Positions 1 through 11,448 of a stretch of 64,000 nt of DNA are shown here, piece after piece. The DNA is taken from NCBI RefSeq assembly GCF_001625305.1, contig NW_017803909.1:1608011-1672010 (forward strand), written 5' to 3'. Every line of letters begins with the position of its first letter. Position 1 is the first letter of the stretch. The stretch comes from Branchiostoma belcheri (lineage: Eukaryota > Chordata > Leptocardii > Amphioxiformes > Branchiostomatidae). Below the pieces are notes generated by a model that did not search any database, was not told the origin of the DNA, and saw only the letters and a list, made by a program, of their open reading frames with translations. The position numbers and the translations under genes were made by a program.

Positions 1-211
1 GGTTAAGACAATGATATCGTTACAATACAGTCTATACAGACATGTCGCAATTACAAGTACATGCTTCCTGCTTTGCTGGTGTCTGATCGAAGTTCAGTTT
101 CAGTCTGGTGTTTTGTATTCAACGGTCTAACATAGAATAACTTGTTATGCTGAGACATGGTATATCTCATGTAACATTACATATATTGCAATCGAGGTAG
201 AACACAGTTAC

Positions 212-3200
212 CTGAAGACTGCTGCCGTCAGCAGGGTAAAACTCAGCCCGGCGATGGAGAGACTACAGCCGATCTTACTGATGATGTCAAGAGCGAACAC
301 GTCAGCAGCCGACAGCGGGTCGCCCTGGCCGTAGATGTCCTGCAACGGGAACGTCACGAGTAAGTACTGTTTTCATCGGTTGAGAACATTTTTTGTTTGT
401 TTGTTTGTTTGTTTGTTTGTTTTTTGCTGAATGGAATTTTTGCTACTGGACGAACGTTTCAATCGAGTTCGAAGTGTTGCTTGCAAGTACGAAGTGTGGG
501 CCCTAATTTAAAGCAAGTTATGGTGTGCGTGGCAAAACTGGAAGTCGTTGCCATTTTGTAATAGGAATAGGCTGAGCAGTGTTATGGTCACAAATGAGGA
601 ACACATACCATGAGGACAGCAAAGTTGGTGAGGTGATCACAGTAGCAGACGACTCTGCCCTCCTCCGTCCTGTTCTGCCAGCACCCCTCGGTAGACCAGC
701 CGCCCTTACCGAGCGACAAGCCGAAGTCCCAGTACACACACTCCGTGTTGTTCGTATGTTGGTCAGTCTGGGACAAGGACATAATAGAAAAGTACGAAGA
801 AAAGTGAGAAATCATAAAATTTACCATAAAAAAACCCCATAAAAGTTGTGATTGAATAGAAACGGAATAATCTTTGAACTATGGAGAATCATCTCACCAC
901 GATGGGTTTGAAGCTGGTCTGTATGGGAATGGCCAGATCCCGGACAGACAGGCCAGCCACACTGCTGGCCACAACCCGGCTGTTCACGGCACGGCGGTAT
1001 CCTGCTGTGTCTTGGTTGTCCTCGGTGTGCTCTGCTGTCGTTTGGAACAGCCTGCTGTTCTGGAAGATCGTGAAGGTCAGCCTCACGATGTCACCTGTAC
1101 AATAAAGTTCTTACGTCGTTATTTCGTCGCAAATGTGGTTACGCAAATTCACTGAACCCCAGAAGTATTTAGTAAAGATACAAATGCTAACACTTAAGTT
1201 TGGAAGGAAGATCTATGTCAGTTTGTTTACAACTCACGCTCGGGTCGGTTGGGTAAAGTGTTGAGATAGTCCACGAGATCAGGAGGGATGTGAATCGCTG
1301 CGTCCACCTCTCCTATGTGAACGTTGTCCGCGCCGGCGACGCCCTCTACCGACGCCTCTGTGAAGGACCCGTCCTGTCCAGCTGAGAGGGCCAGGGCCAA
1401 AAATCCGTGTCCGGGAAAAGTCTGAGTCAAGTTGATATCTAGAACCTGTGGACAACACATGTTTTATCAACCCCGCAAGACATTTGCTGAATACGTCCTA
1501 CTGCCCGAACAACTGCAATGTGGAACTATCAAATCTTTAACCATTCAGCGAATTGAACAATGTACATGGCAGTTTCCACTGAGATATACTCATAGATCTA
1601 TGAGTGAATGCCTGTACCTGCATGCATAGGTTCGACTCGACCATGGTCAGTGACTGGTCCGGGTCGGATGGAGTCACGCGATTGGATAGGGTCTCCAGTG
1701 TGTTCAGGATCCTGTCAGGAATATAAAAACAATGAAGACATTGTTATGGACACCCTTTATCCAGTCGTCCAAAAGTATACAAAGGAGCTTCTGTGGTGGA
1801 TTGTGCATGTAAAACCATACGAGTATATGAATGGCCTCCGTGTCTTTTTGTCTGAAAGAGAGTGTAGACATCAGATAGAGGTTCACTACATGATGTGTAT
1901 GTTGCACAGACGTCTATTGACCCACCTGTTGGTGACGTTATCCACGACGTGCCCTTCTATCAGTGTCTCCGTGTTGACGTTCATCAGCTGACTGATGCTG
2001 GTCATCACAGACTGCCCTACCTACACAACACAGTTTAGAGGATATCATCCTAACACATAAACCTCGAATAGAACCAACTTCTCCTTTTTTAAATAAACTA
2101 CAATGCAACCGTTACGGAAAAGCACATTTAAAGTAAGCAATATAACCATACCTCCTCAGAAACTGTGTCATTTGTATTTACAACTGCCTCTAACACCTCA
2201 GCCGTGTGGATGACGTCATGAATGTAAAGATCCTGTGGAGTCATTGTGAAGATCTGAACTGTACTGGCCACTTCCTCCACGTTCAGATGTGTCACGGGTC
2301 TCTGTTGAAACAATAAGAACCTTAATAAGAGGCAAGTATCTGCATCTTACGTACGAACGTATATAGCTACGTTAGTATTGGCTGGGATAAAACAATACAT
2401 TGCATTGTCTCTCTGTTTGCATTTACAGCTAATCTTCAGTGCGGGCTTGGCCAAATTGACATGTAGTGATTGACTAGCAAAACGGTTGCTTCTACCTTGG
2501 GGCCAGCTTAGAGTCTTCGCATGATGCCAAATTACATGTAGTTCAACAAATGTACACCTGTTAGTTAAATGCAGTGCTTACATTGCTAATAACGCGTAAC
2601 TGATTTTTATTCCAACATGTAATGACAAGACATGGCACACTCTGTTACCTGTGCGAGCTCCTCCAGTCCGATATCACAGCTGATAGGTACCGGGCGTCCC
2701 CACGTCCCGTCCCGCCTACATCGCCTTCGGCCTCGGCGGCGACCAGCTGAGAAAAGGATATAACGTACGTTTCATTTGGTCACTAGTCATACTGAGCATG
2801 CAATAAAGAAACTTCAGAGGAAAAAGTAATGCCATGTTTCTGCAGTAAAATGTCCACTGGGGTTACTTATCTAAAATGGTGGAAAGGAACACAAACTGTC
2901 CCGAGGAGTTATGTAGTTAATGTTTGTGTCGAAAGTTGTCTGGCAGAAATTTCACCAAACTCACCATTCTCAGACCATGAAGGGCATCTCTCTATGGAGT
3001 AAGCATTTCTTCCCAATGTAGTCTCAGGCCACGTGAGGGTTAGGGTGAGACTGTCCCCCCGTCGTCTGTCACCCAGGGAAAGCTCACGTTGTCCCGGTGG
3101 ATCACTGTAACGTCAGGAGGGCAGGCCACGGGCGGGGGTTTTGTTGATTGGGGTTTGTCAGTTGACGGAATACTCGTTTTGGACAAATTATGTAGCATGG

Positions 3201-6200
3201 AGGTTGTATGGATACTCTGGTTTGTGGGAAGTGATGTGGAGGAAAGAGGTGTAACTGTTGGTGTAATATCTGTGTGTGATGAGTTACTAGTGAGGGCAGA
3301 AGGCGTTGTTATTTTGGAGATGTTGTATTCGAATTCTGTAGTAGTTTGATGGGTAAAGACGGACACTGCTGGATCGCTGGTTTTGTTAGAGGGCGTTATA
3401 GGGGTGATTGATGAAGAATTTGTTGCTGAAGTAACGTTAACCCCTCCAGAGCCTTCTTCTGGTACGGTGTGGTGTGGCGGCGTAGACCAATGCACGCCAC
3501 TGGTTGATAATAACGTAGTCGCCGCATCAGCTTGGCTGGTGGTGAGAGCGCCCGGTGTTGAAGGGATCACAGGTGGTCTCAGTAGTGGGCGGTGGAACTG
3601 TAGTCGTGGGTAAAGTAGTAGGCAAAGGAACTGTCGTCTGATCTACCTCAATCAGACGTATGGTCACCTGTAGAGTTCAAGAATATGTCGTTGTTTGTTA
3701 CTTACATGTGCAAAGACTCATAAACTCACTGCGCGAAACACAGAGGACGAGCAGAATATGTATGTGTAAATAACTGTGATATATTGAATCCCACTTCTGC
3801 CACCAGCTGTGATGACGTACCAAATACGGTGTGGTACGAGGCAGCTGAGCTGTAAATAATGTCCTTCGTTGCCTTTACTGAGTTGTTTGCAGACTTTACA
3901 TGGCAAATTCGCTCAACATTAGAATCAATATAATCCTAAGAACGCATCCGGTATCATACGCTAGCTACCCTAATTGGAACTAATGGGCTAGTCGGGTTGC
4001 TTTAGCAGTGACGACATTACCGGAGTAAGTACTTACATGGCATTATCAAAGGACCATTTAGGACATTGGACATTTGTTGTTATGTACAAAACATTCCTCT
4101 GGCGATTACGGAGAGCAGGTTGAAAGATTGCTGGTCGATATTGTATAATATGTTTTGTAGAGGTCAAATGGCGTGCAGTAGGCCATGGATTAATCTTCAC
4201 TGAAGTTCAAATCACGGCCAATCGGTTATAGTTCAAATCTCACCCCACCGGTAAGGCCTTACTAAGGGTTGTAGTTTTCATTCAAGTAATGCTTTTAAGT
4301 CGTTTGTCCTGTGTCGGAGAGCTATCAGTCGAGTACATTAAAGAACACGCCACATTACCCATTTATTTTAATGCAATTCCTGATGCCACTTGAGTTAGCG
4401 TCGAATGGCAGTGATTTGAACCCCCTGCCTGGCAGTCTCATTTACACAACTGTAAACTCAAACCCGAGCTAGTAGGGGGGGGGGGATACAGTGCAATAAT
4501 GATTGCAAATATAAAACACACAGATATCGTGTTCTACCTCCAACCATGCCAAACCATAAACAGATCCTAAATTGCAAGGCCAACTACATCTCAATGACTG
4601 TGGACGGAAGTTCACGTCCACTTGCCGTGAAATTTATGTCAAGACAATTGACGTCACAACAACGCACTTGAATGAAGACGGGTGTAAATGTTAGTGAATG
4701 TTACTACAGTGAATCGAATTCCTTCAGCAGTAGTAATCGAATACTATGTATATGGCATGGATATGGATGGCATAGACGTCATCAACAATATTGACTCTCA
4801 CTTCGCCTATCTATTCTTTCACCTCAGGCAAAACTATTTCAATATCGATGTTTTTCTGCTCTATCTAGACCGTGGGAGCGGGCAGTTGCGTTATGGAAGT
4901 CTGATAAATATGTTGTTTGATTTTTTATGAGCTCCTGTCAAATTACGTTTGCGAAGCAGGACTTTGATATACGCACAATGTGTGGTGTCTGTAGCAACCT
5001 ACAAACACGCCAGCAATAAGGCAGTTAAACGGCCATATCAATGTGATGAATTTTTGGAATATGTTTGGTTAAGGTTGATGACTCACTTTGATGATTACGT
5101 TTCAAGTGAGCTACAAAGTCTCTACGGATAATTCTACTAAAACTAATAAGGACTCTATTGATGTTTTATTGAGCTGGAACAATAATAAACTATATATTAT
5201 ACCTTCAACATTTTAATTGGAAATCGACGTGATATAGCTGTACGTGGTAACAGTTATAGTGGAGGGCTTACGATGGCGTCCTTCCTTCGAAACAAACTTT
5301 CTTTATTAAAAAAACAAACAAACAAACAAACAAACAAACACCAAACAAATAAGCAGAAGACTAACCTGTCGAATGCTAGCCATTCCCTCAAATCCAACTT
5401 CCGTTGCTAACACATTGAGGTAGAAGGTGTGGGGCATGGCGTCATAGTTGAGCGGCCTGACCACAGTCATGGCTCCGGTGCTGTCGTGGAGGGAGAAGGG
5501 CGAAGACCCCCCTCCCACGAAACTGTAGGTGACTGGCAAGTCCGCAAACGACTTGGCTTGGACTGTGAGGACTCTGAGGAAGAAAAGAAAGATGAACAGT
5601 AAGGTTTACATTCTGCTCTTGGGAGCAAAGAGTATTGTACTGCAGAATTTGGTTTGCTTCTGTCTAGTTACCGGACACACAAGTCTGATTCTTCTTTTGT
5701 TTGTCCTTTGTGCATAGTGATCTGTGTCTTATTTTACGGGCCATGTACCAGAGGCAAAGGTGAAGCAACAGGTGGATGATTGGTAAATCTTATCTTCCTA
5801 GCTGCGACACCTGTTCTTTGGTATTCTATCACCTCATTTTATTGGGGATGTCAAGCATCATAAACCAATGATTCTTATCTTTGCTCTTTTTATTTGATCG
5901 GGAACCTGGTGAAGGTTTGTGAGGCCAATCGAAGTACCTCCTCTACATTAGATTGAATGTATTGTCTTACATGGTGCCCACTGGTTGGTTCTCGTACACG
6001 TCCACTGTGTACTGCTGCTGGTAGAACTGTGGAGGCCGCCTGCCGGCCAGGATGGACACGGTAACCCTGGGGCTCTGGTTCCCGGCCGTGTCCTGGGCCA
6101 TCACCGTGATGTCATACTCCTGATCCGCGACCAGCGGACGGCCCCGTGTGGTGATGGTGCCGTTGGCGGCGTCTAGCTGGAAGTATTGACTCCTTCCTGT

Positions 6201-8776
6201 TGATTGATATATATATATATAAGTCGGTACAGAACACACTTATAATACTAAAGGCCCCAATAACTTAAAAGTTGGGACTTGGCAACTCTTTACTTGTACG
6301 TACAGCACTATCTCCCTCGGAAGAAACAAACACAAAATTGCACAAATAGGCAAACATTACCAATTCTGATAGGCAGTCGTGTAACCATAAAAAAGGCAAT
6401 CAAACGCGTATGGCTTTCAGACGACACAGTTCCCACATTCACACTTAATGTCAAGGAGAACAAGCTTATCACAGACGTGCTCACAATAGACGACAGGAAT
6501 CAATTTTGTTAACACAGTTCTAGATGGCATGGAAACATATACGTTACAGTTGGGCCTTAAATTGGGATCTGTTTGGGGTACCGACGTTCTGTAGTACATG
6601 TACCTGCCATCTCGTAATACGAGAAGACGTTGTTAGGGTACAGGTCCGCGTCGTGCGCCGTTAGCCGGTAGACAAGTGTACCGGGCGGGGAGCCGGGAGT
6701 AACCGCCGCCAAGTACGGGTACGGCTCCATGGTCCACTCGGGGGCACAGTCATTCTCGTCTGTGATGTTCAGGCACACACTTACGAACTGGGGTTCGACT
6801 GGAATATATACACAACAACGTGTCACATTTAGGATTCTTCCATCATGTTGCCTGGTAGCTTACTTCCACAGAAGTTTATAAACAATCTTTAACATGTATA
6901 TTTGTACGGCTGCATGGTCCACTCGGGGGCACAGTCATTCTCGTCTGTGATGTTCAGGCACACACTTACGAACTGGGGTTCGGCTGGAATAAACAGTAAC
7001 ATCAACATTAGGATCCTTCCGTATATCTTTCCTGGTAGTTTACGTACTTCTAGAAAGAGTTTATAAACGGTATATATTGCAGACATGCTGTAAGTGATTT
7101 TCCATATATCTGCGTCATGGTGGCTTTTAGTCCAACTTCCTGTACGTAGCTTTACCCATCACTGTCAGAGGCGGGTATATTTCGTTGAGAGGTCTAAAGC
7201 ATATTTTATGGCTAGTCATGTTCTCACCGTCTACAGTAGAGTAATCCGTGATGAAGGCGTCTATCTGTACCCAGTCCCTCTCCTCACGGTCCAGCCGTCC
7301 TATGGCAATCACCTATAGACAGCCACGGAGAGGCATGTTAAACGGCCCTCTTTACACGTTCTTAGGTTTGACAGGATACACATGTACACTTAGGCTCACA
7401 CTAGTACTCATTCAATGTTTCTCAGACACAAGCAAATAAACACTAGGCAGAATTGCGTCAAGTTAAGCTTAAGAGATCTACAACAACGGCTCACAGATAA
7501 GTACACTCAAGAGGTTACATTTTAAGATAGCATCGCATATTTGGATATGCACTTGACTAGAAGGTAGCTCTGGCATACTAGTTTTCTACTTATAGGCTTG
7601 CTCAGTGTCAGAAAATCTCTGCCGAGAGTTAAAAGAATTAGAGTTTCCCGACCTGTCCACTGTCTGTGTCCACCCTGACGCCCCAGTCCTCCAGCACGGC
7701 CTCCTGAGGAGACACCACGGTGACGTTACTGACGAAGGACGGCAGGCGGAAGACGTAAATCTCCGAGCCGACAGGCGTGCCCTCGGAGACCGCCACCACT
7801 TCACACTCGCTCGCTGGCGCGGACAGGGACGACTTTTCGTCTAGTCCTCTTGTCACATCCACAGCTGTGCATTTAAAAAAATGTACATACTAAGGTTTTA
7901 TCGTTGGTTTATCTATTCACATACATGTATAACACATTCTAAGACTGCATTGCAGTCAACAAATATGGTTGACTGAATTACGTGATCGTAAACTCTACAG
8001 ATACAAACAGCTGATAAAGTACAACTAACAAAAAAATTGTTAATTGTTAATTAATTTGAAAATTGGTGTAAGATATTAGGAGGACTTAAAAGACAAAAGT
8101 GTGACAAGGAAGGGAGCATTATGTATTAGTCATTAGTCCCATTAATCTACGTAATCTTATCATGTAACTTCAGCTCCTGTGTTTTAAGTGACTTCGATAG
8201 AGCTGGCTATCTGATCTAACAATGAAACAAGTGTAATGAGGATCATAATGATAAAGTCCTCAACCGAAAACTGACATTAGCCAAGAGAAAAGTACGTGCT
8301 GTTGTTACACAGTACTACGGGTGTCTAGGACTATTCGTAGGTGATATATCGGTTCTTAATGTCAAACTTTTTCACTAACACACAGGTTGAAGTTTGTAGT
8401 AATTCCGAACTCACTGGTGACAGTAAAAATGTAGAATAGTTGTCATTTAAGCGTATCTAACATAATCCTAACGTAACGTGAGGCATTAAGTCAGAAAGGA
8501 CTCTGGTATCTGGCACATGCTGCTGCCGTTTCTGTGCTGAGTGTTACATAAAAACAGAATATTTCATTTCCAGTTCATACGGATGGGGTTCGCGTACCGT
8601 AGCAGTGAGGCGGATTGGGTTGGTGTTAAATCCGAACTACCGGAAAGCTACTGAGAGGACCATGTTGTAGAACCATTAAATGTTATACTCAAGACAATAC
8701 GAGAAGTAATGTAAAGGAAGGACTTACCGACAATCACGATCAACAGCACGGGCAAAACGCACAGAGGGCCCCGCAT
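212..8776 (-). CDS. Cadherin-repeat adhesion GPCR (3' end outside window)
   Basis: Exons in transcript order, all GT-AG: 8728-8776, 7653-7864, 7228-7312, 6604-6798, 5971-6196, 5366-5573, 2965-3667, 2649-2746, 2152-2301, 1926-2020, 1618-1711, 1238-1445, 898-1094, 609-767, 212-339. The start is chosen because MRGPLCVLPVLLIVIV is a signal peptide and its phase fits exon 2. Residues about 17-325 hold cadherin repeats with calcium-site motifs (VDTDSGQV, ITDENDCAPEW, AHDADL). Exon 7 is a Thr/Ser/Pro-rich mucin-like stalk that runs into an HRM-like segment (TWPETTLG, then CRRDGTWGRP in exon 8). Exons 9-13 resemble a GAIN domain. Exon 14 is a GPS (CVYWDF ... CYCDHLTNFAVLM). Exon 15 is TM1. Family knowledge: such receptors self-cleave at the GPS and couple adhesion to G-protein signalling at the plasma membrane. 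Unlike CELSR, no EGF or laminin-G domain is seen. Reading-frame breaks occur in exon 7. TM2-TM7 would lie left of position 1. Confidence 0.9.
391..424. repeat. (GTTT)n microsatellite
   Basis: About eight GTTT units lie in the intron before the TM1 exon of the adhesion GPCR gene. Confidence 0.9.
3668..5365. other. Large intron of the adhesion GPCR gene, no gene seen
   Basis: This is the intron between the last cadherin exon and the mucin-like exon. No coding exon could be supported on either strand. Around 4210-4480 there is a weak tRNA-like box (AGTTCAAATC) followed by non-coding sequence that could be an old SINE, and a run of nine G at about 4476-4484. A (CAAA)n tract lies near the start of the intron in transcript sense. 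Confidence 0.5.
5310..5343. repeat. (CAAA)n microsatellite
   Basis: About eight CAAA units lie just inside the intron after exon 6 of the adhesion GPCR gene. The motif is the complement of the microsatellite at 391-424. Confidence 0.9.
6719..6883 (-). repeat. Tandem duplication, copy B (carries the used exon 4 acceptor)
   Basis: A 165-bp block is repeated at 6904-7068. It spans the 3' splice site and first ~27 codons of the cadherin exon 6604-6798 plus about 85 bp of the upstream intron. The exonic parts differ at about two bases over 88; the intronic parts differ at many more. Confidence 0.9.
6894..6983 (-). pseudogene. Duplicated cadherin exon fragment (copy A)
   Basis: A second copy of the acceptor and first part of the cadherin exon at 6604-6798 (copy A block 6904-7068). 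It keeps the AG acceptor and the reading phase and encodes the DxNDxxP calcium-binding motif, but the homology stops after about 27 codons and a TAA follows at once. A weak donor (GTTAAA) just before that stop would give a 90-nt exon that keeps the frame if included. It is most simply a truncated relic; an alternative cassette exon cannot be excluded. Confidence 0.75.
7865..8727. other. First intron of the adhesion GPCR gene
   Basis: A+T-rich intron between the signal-peptide exon and the first cadherin exon. I see no exon, RNA gene or repeat in it. Confidence 0.6.
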
Positions 8777-10340
8777 TGTGTTGAAGAGCTCGTCAGAATG
8801 TCTCCTGTCTTTGTAATGTGTACAGCCGCGTTGTTATGGCACCAGCGTGGAACGAATTACAAAATCTCCAAGTTTTTTCTACCCCCAATGACTTAGTCAA
8901 AGAAAAGTGCCGCTTTTCACATAATATATCTTTGTCCAAAGGTCGGCATTCCTTGGGCTCCCTGTGGCTGGATCTACCCTTGAAAACCAACGTTAACTCA
9001 GTGGTACAAGGTGGCTACCCCATGTACAAAGGAACCGTCAAACAGTCGACTACCAACTGACACCTGACTTCAGTAGCCGCGGCCGCCGGGAAATTTAGAG
9101 ACAAGCTAACAGTGACTAAAGCTAATAACCAATTCCTTGTCGACGCAACTCAGGGGACGGTTCATTTACCAAGTGCTGCTGTGTCCATGCATGCACGATC
9201 GCCAGTTCAGAGACGTTACGCTGTTCTCTCTCTTTTCTCCGTCCCTTATTGAACAAAAAAATAACGTCACCTTAAACCCGAGCTTTGGAAACTTTTCTGT
9301 TAAACGTCTGTGGCCAGGCACCGTGGTCCCACACCCACATTACAAACGGAACTCCCGATTCCGGTCATCCAAATGGCACGCAGCAACCTGCCCTACCCAC
9401 AGTGTATTTATTGTAATACTTATCAGAGTATCGGACAGCCTCGGCAACGTCTTGTGTACCTAGCTTTGAACAATTAGGGCGCACCTTTCCCGGCTGCGAT
9501 CTCCGCCCTCCTGGTCTCACCATTTCGTAATTAATTTCTTTCCTTTGTTTGTACTTCCTACCATTTGTCGGCGAGGTCTCCAAAATAACTAGGTGCGTTG
9601 TTAAGGACCCGTACTTTTGATGTTCCCCTCTTTCGTCCTCATAGTACTCTTTTAACAAGCATATTCTTGTTTTCAACATCGGCAAGGTCTTCGTGTGATA
9701 GCTTTCATTAAAGTCCGTTTACACTTCAGTCTACAGTTTGCTAACGCCTCCATAAATCGTTAAGATGGCGCCAAGAACTTCCCGTTTATTTTTGTTTGTC
9801 AGATTTATGCAATCTATCAAGGAATTCATTAGGGTGGCTTTAAATAATAAACATTTGACTTTAACCTGGGATTTACATTTTTACGTCACTCGCTAGTAAT
9901 GTAAACTTTGTGAGGAAAAAGATATGAAGAATGCTGGTGATACGTAATGCAGGTGTCTACATGGACTCACTCCCAGACCAGATGTTGCGATTTCTGACCT
10001 GCTCTGTCTTTGGTGTATGTGGGCACAACGATCAAGCCACCCGTCTTTTCAGTTTATTCTTCAGCCTTCTTTGTTGGAAGCTATTATCACAAAGTTTCTA
10101 TATCATGAAGTTTTCAACAATTCCCCGTCGGCGATTTTTTACCATCCAGCATATGATGTGGATGATTAATAGTACAAAATTCTAAAAAAGTAAAGTAAAA
10201 GGTGAAAAGAAGAGGACCGTCAAATGCAAATCTTTTAAACTTGAATATTGTACATGTACCTTACAAACCTTACCCTCTTTTCCAATTCGAAATAATTCTG
10301 AAATGATTGCTAATAGAAACAACCACAAGTAACACTCAGT
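8777..10340. other. Intergenic: upstream of the adhesion GPCR, downstream of the LRP12-like gene
   Basis: The adhesion GPCR promoter and 5' UTR should lie just right of 8776. Open frames here (for example 9365-9685 minus) look compositional and have no recognisable domain. No other feature could be supported. Confidence 0.5.
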
Positions 10341-11448
10341 GATATAATTTGGATAACTTTATTTTCTGAAGAGCAGAAAAAAAAAATTACAAAGATGAAG
10401 AACTAAAAATTTCTTTGAATCATTTCACGTGCTGGCTTTGGTACCTTGTTACTGTTTATAATATTGTACATTCTGACATAATTCTGACGTTTGCTATACT
10501 AGTTGTTTGTTGTTTACAAAATTATACTTTCCTTGTAATATTCCATGCAGTTTGCGTCCTGAATATTGCATCAATTCATCAGATATTATATTAGTTTACC
10601 ACAAATTTACAATCTGTTTATACATTTATTTGACATCTCTCTGTACATTAGGATACATCCATATTTACAGCTCATACCATGGGAACATTCTCACATCAGT
10701 CAGGATAATAACAACAATTCCCATACCTTGGCTTGGTTAAAATGCTCATTTTCCTTATGTATATGGCATCAACATTGGCTAAAATAGGATAAATGAGACT
10801 TAATATGGCAGAAAACTCATAACATGGAAGCGCTATTGTAATGCATCTTGGCCGTAATATGCATTGCAAACATATTATATTGGTAAGGCAAACCTCAACA
10901 TAGTAGTTAAAAACTTACAATTATTGCACTGTTACCTAAATTGCTACAAAATGATGGAGCTCATTTGACATAGGAGGGCTGGTCTGCTCCAAGAACAAGT
11001 AAAACTTAAAGATTAAAAATGTGGAAAAATGACAGTAAGATAACAAACTAATGGCAAAACTAAAAATCTTAGGGGATTCTTGTCTTACAAGAGGATAGAT
11101 TGTTGGCAAACAAAAAATACAGTCATGGATTATCACATTGGAAATCACCTGAGTCCCTTTCATGTCTTGGACATGTAATGGCTTCAGTGCAAACATGTTA
11201 TCTAGGTTTTTCTCTGAGTATATTTCTGTTTATGATTTTTACATCTGTATATATACATATATGATTTTCCATCTCTCTTAACAGAGGGCCTTGTTACTTG
11301 GCACTGATTCGTCTCAAGGTTTTATAGTCAAGACTAAAAGCTCTCTCTTTTGGCTAGGAATATTCAGAGGATTTTCTAGTTGAATAGCACTTTCAGTACA
11401 AAAGTAACTGGCATAGATAATTTTCTGCAGGAGGATTTTGTCAGCAGG
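10340..11448 (-). other. Probable 3' UTR of the LRP12-like gene
   Basis: A+T-rich non-coding sequence directly follows the stop codon at 11449-11451. Two AATAAA poly(A) signals occur on the minus strand, at 10358-10363 and 10625-10630. The end point is an inference from the signal, not from a transcript. Confidence 0.5.

Noticed and set aside
4190..4480. tRNA-like box followed by non-coding body, perhaps a SINE
   Set aside because: The B box is imperfect and no A box was found; mentioned only as a possible relic.
9365..9685. 106-codon minus-strand open frame between two genes
   Set aside because: No family recognised, no splice or promoter context, biased composition.
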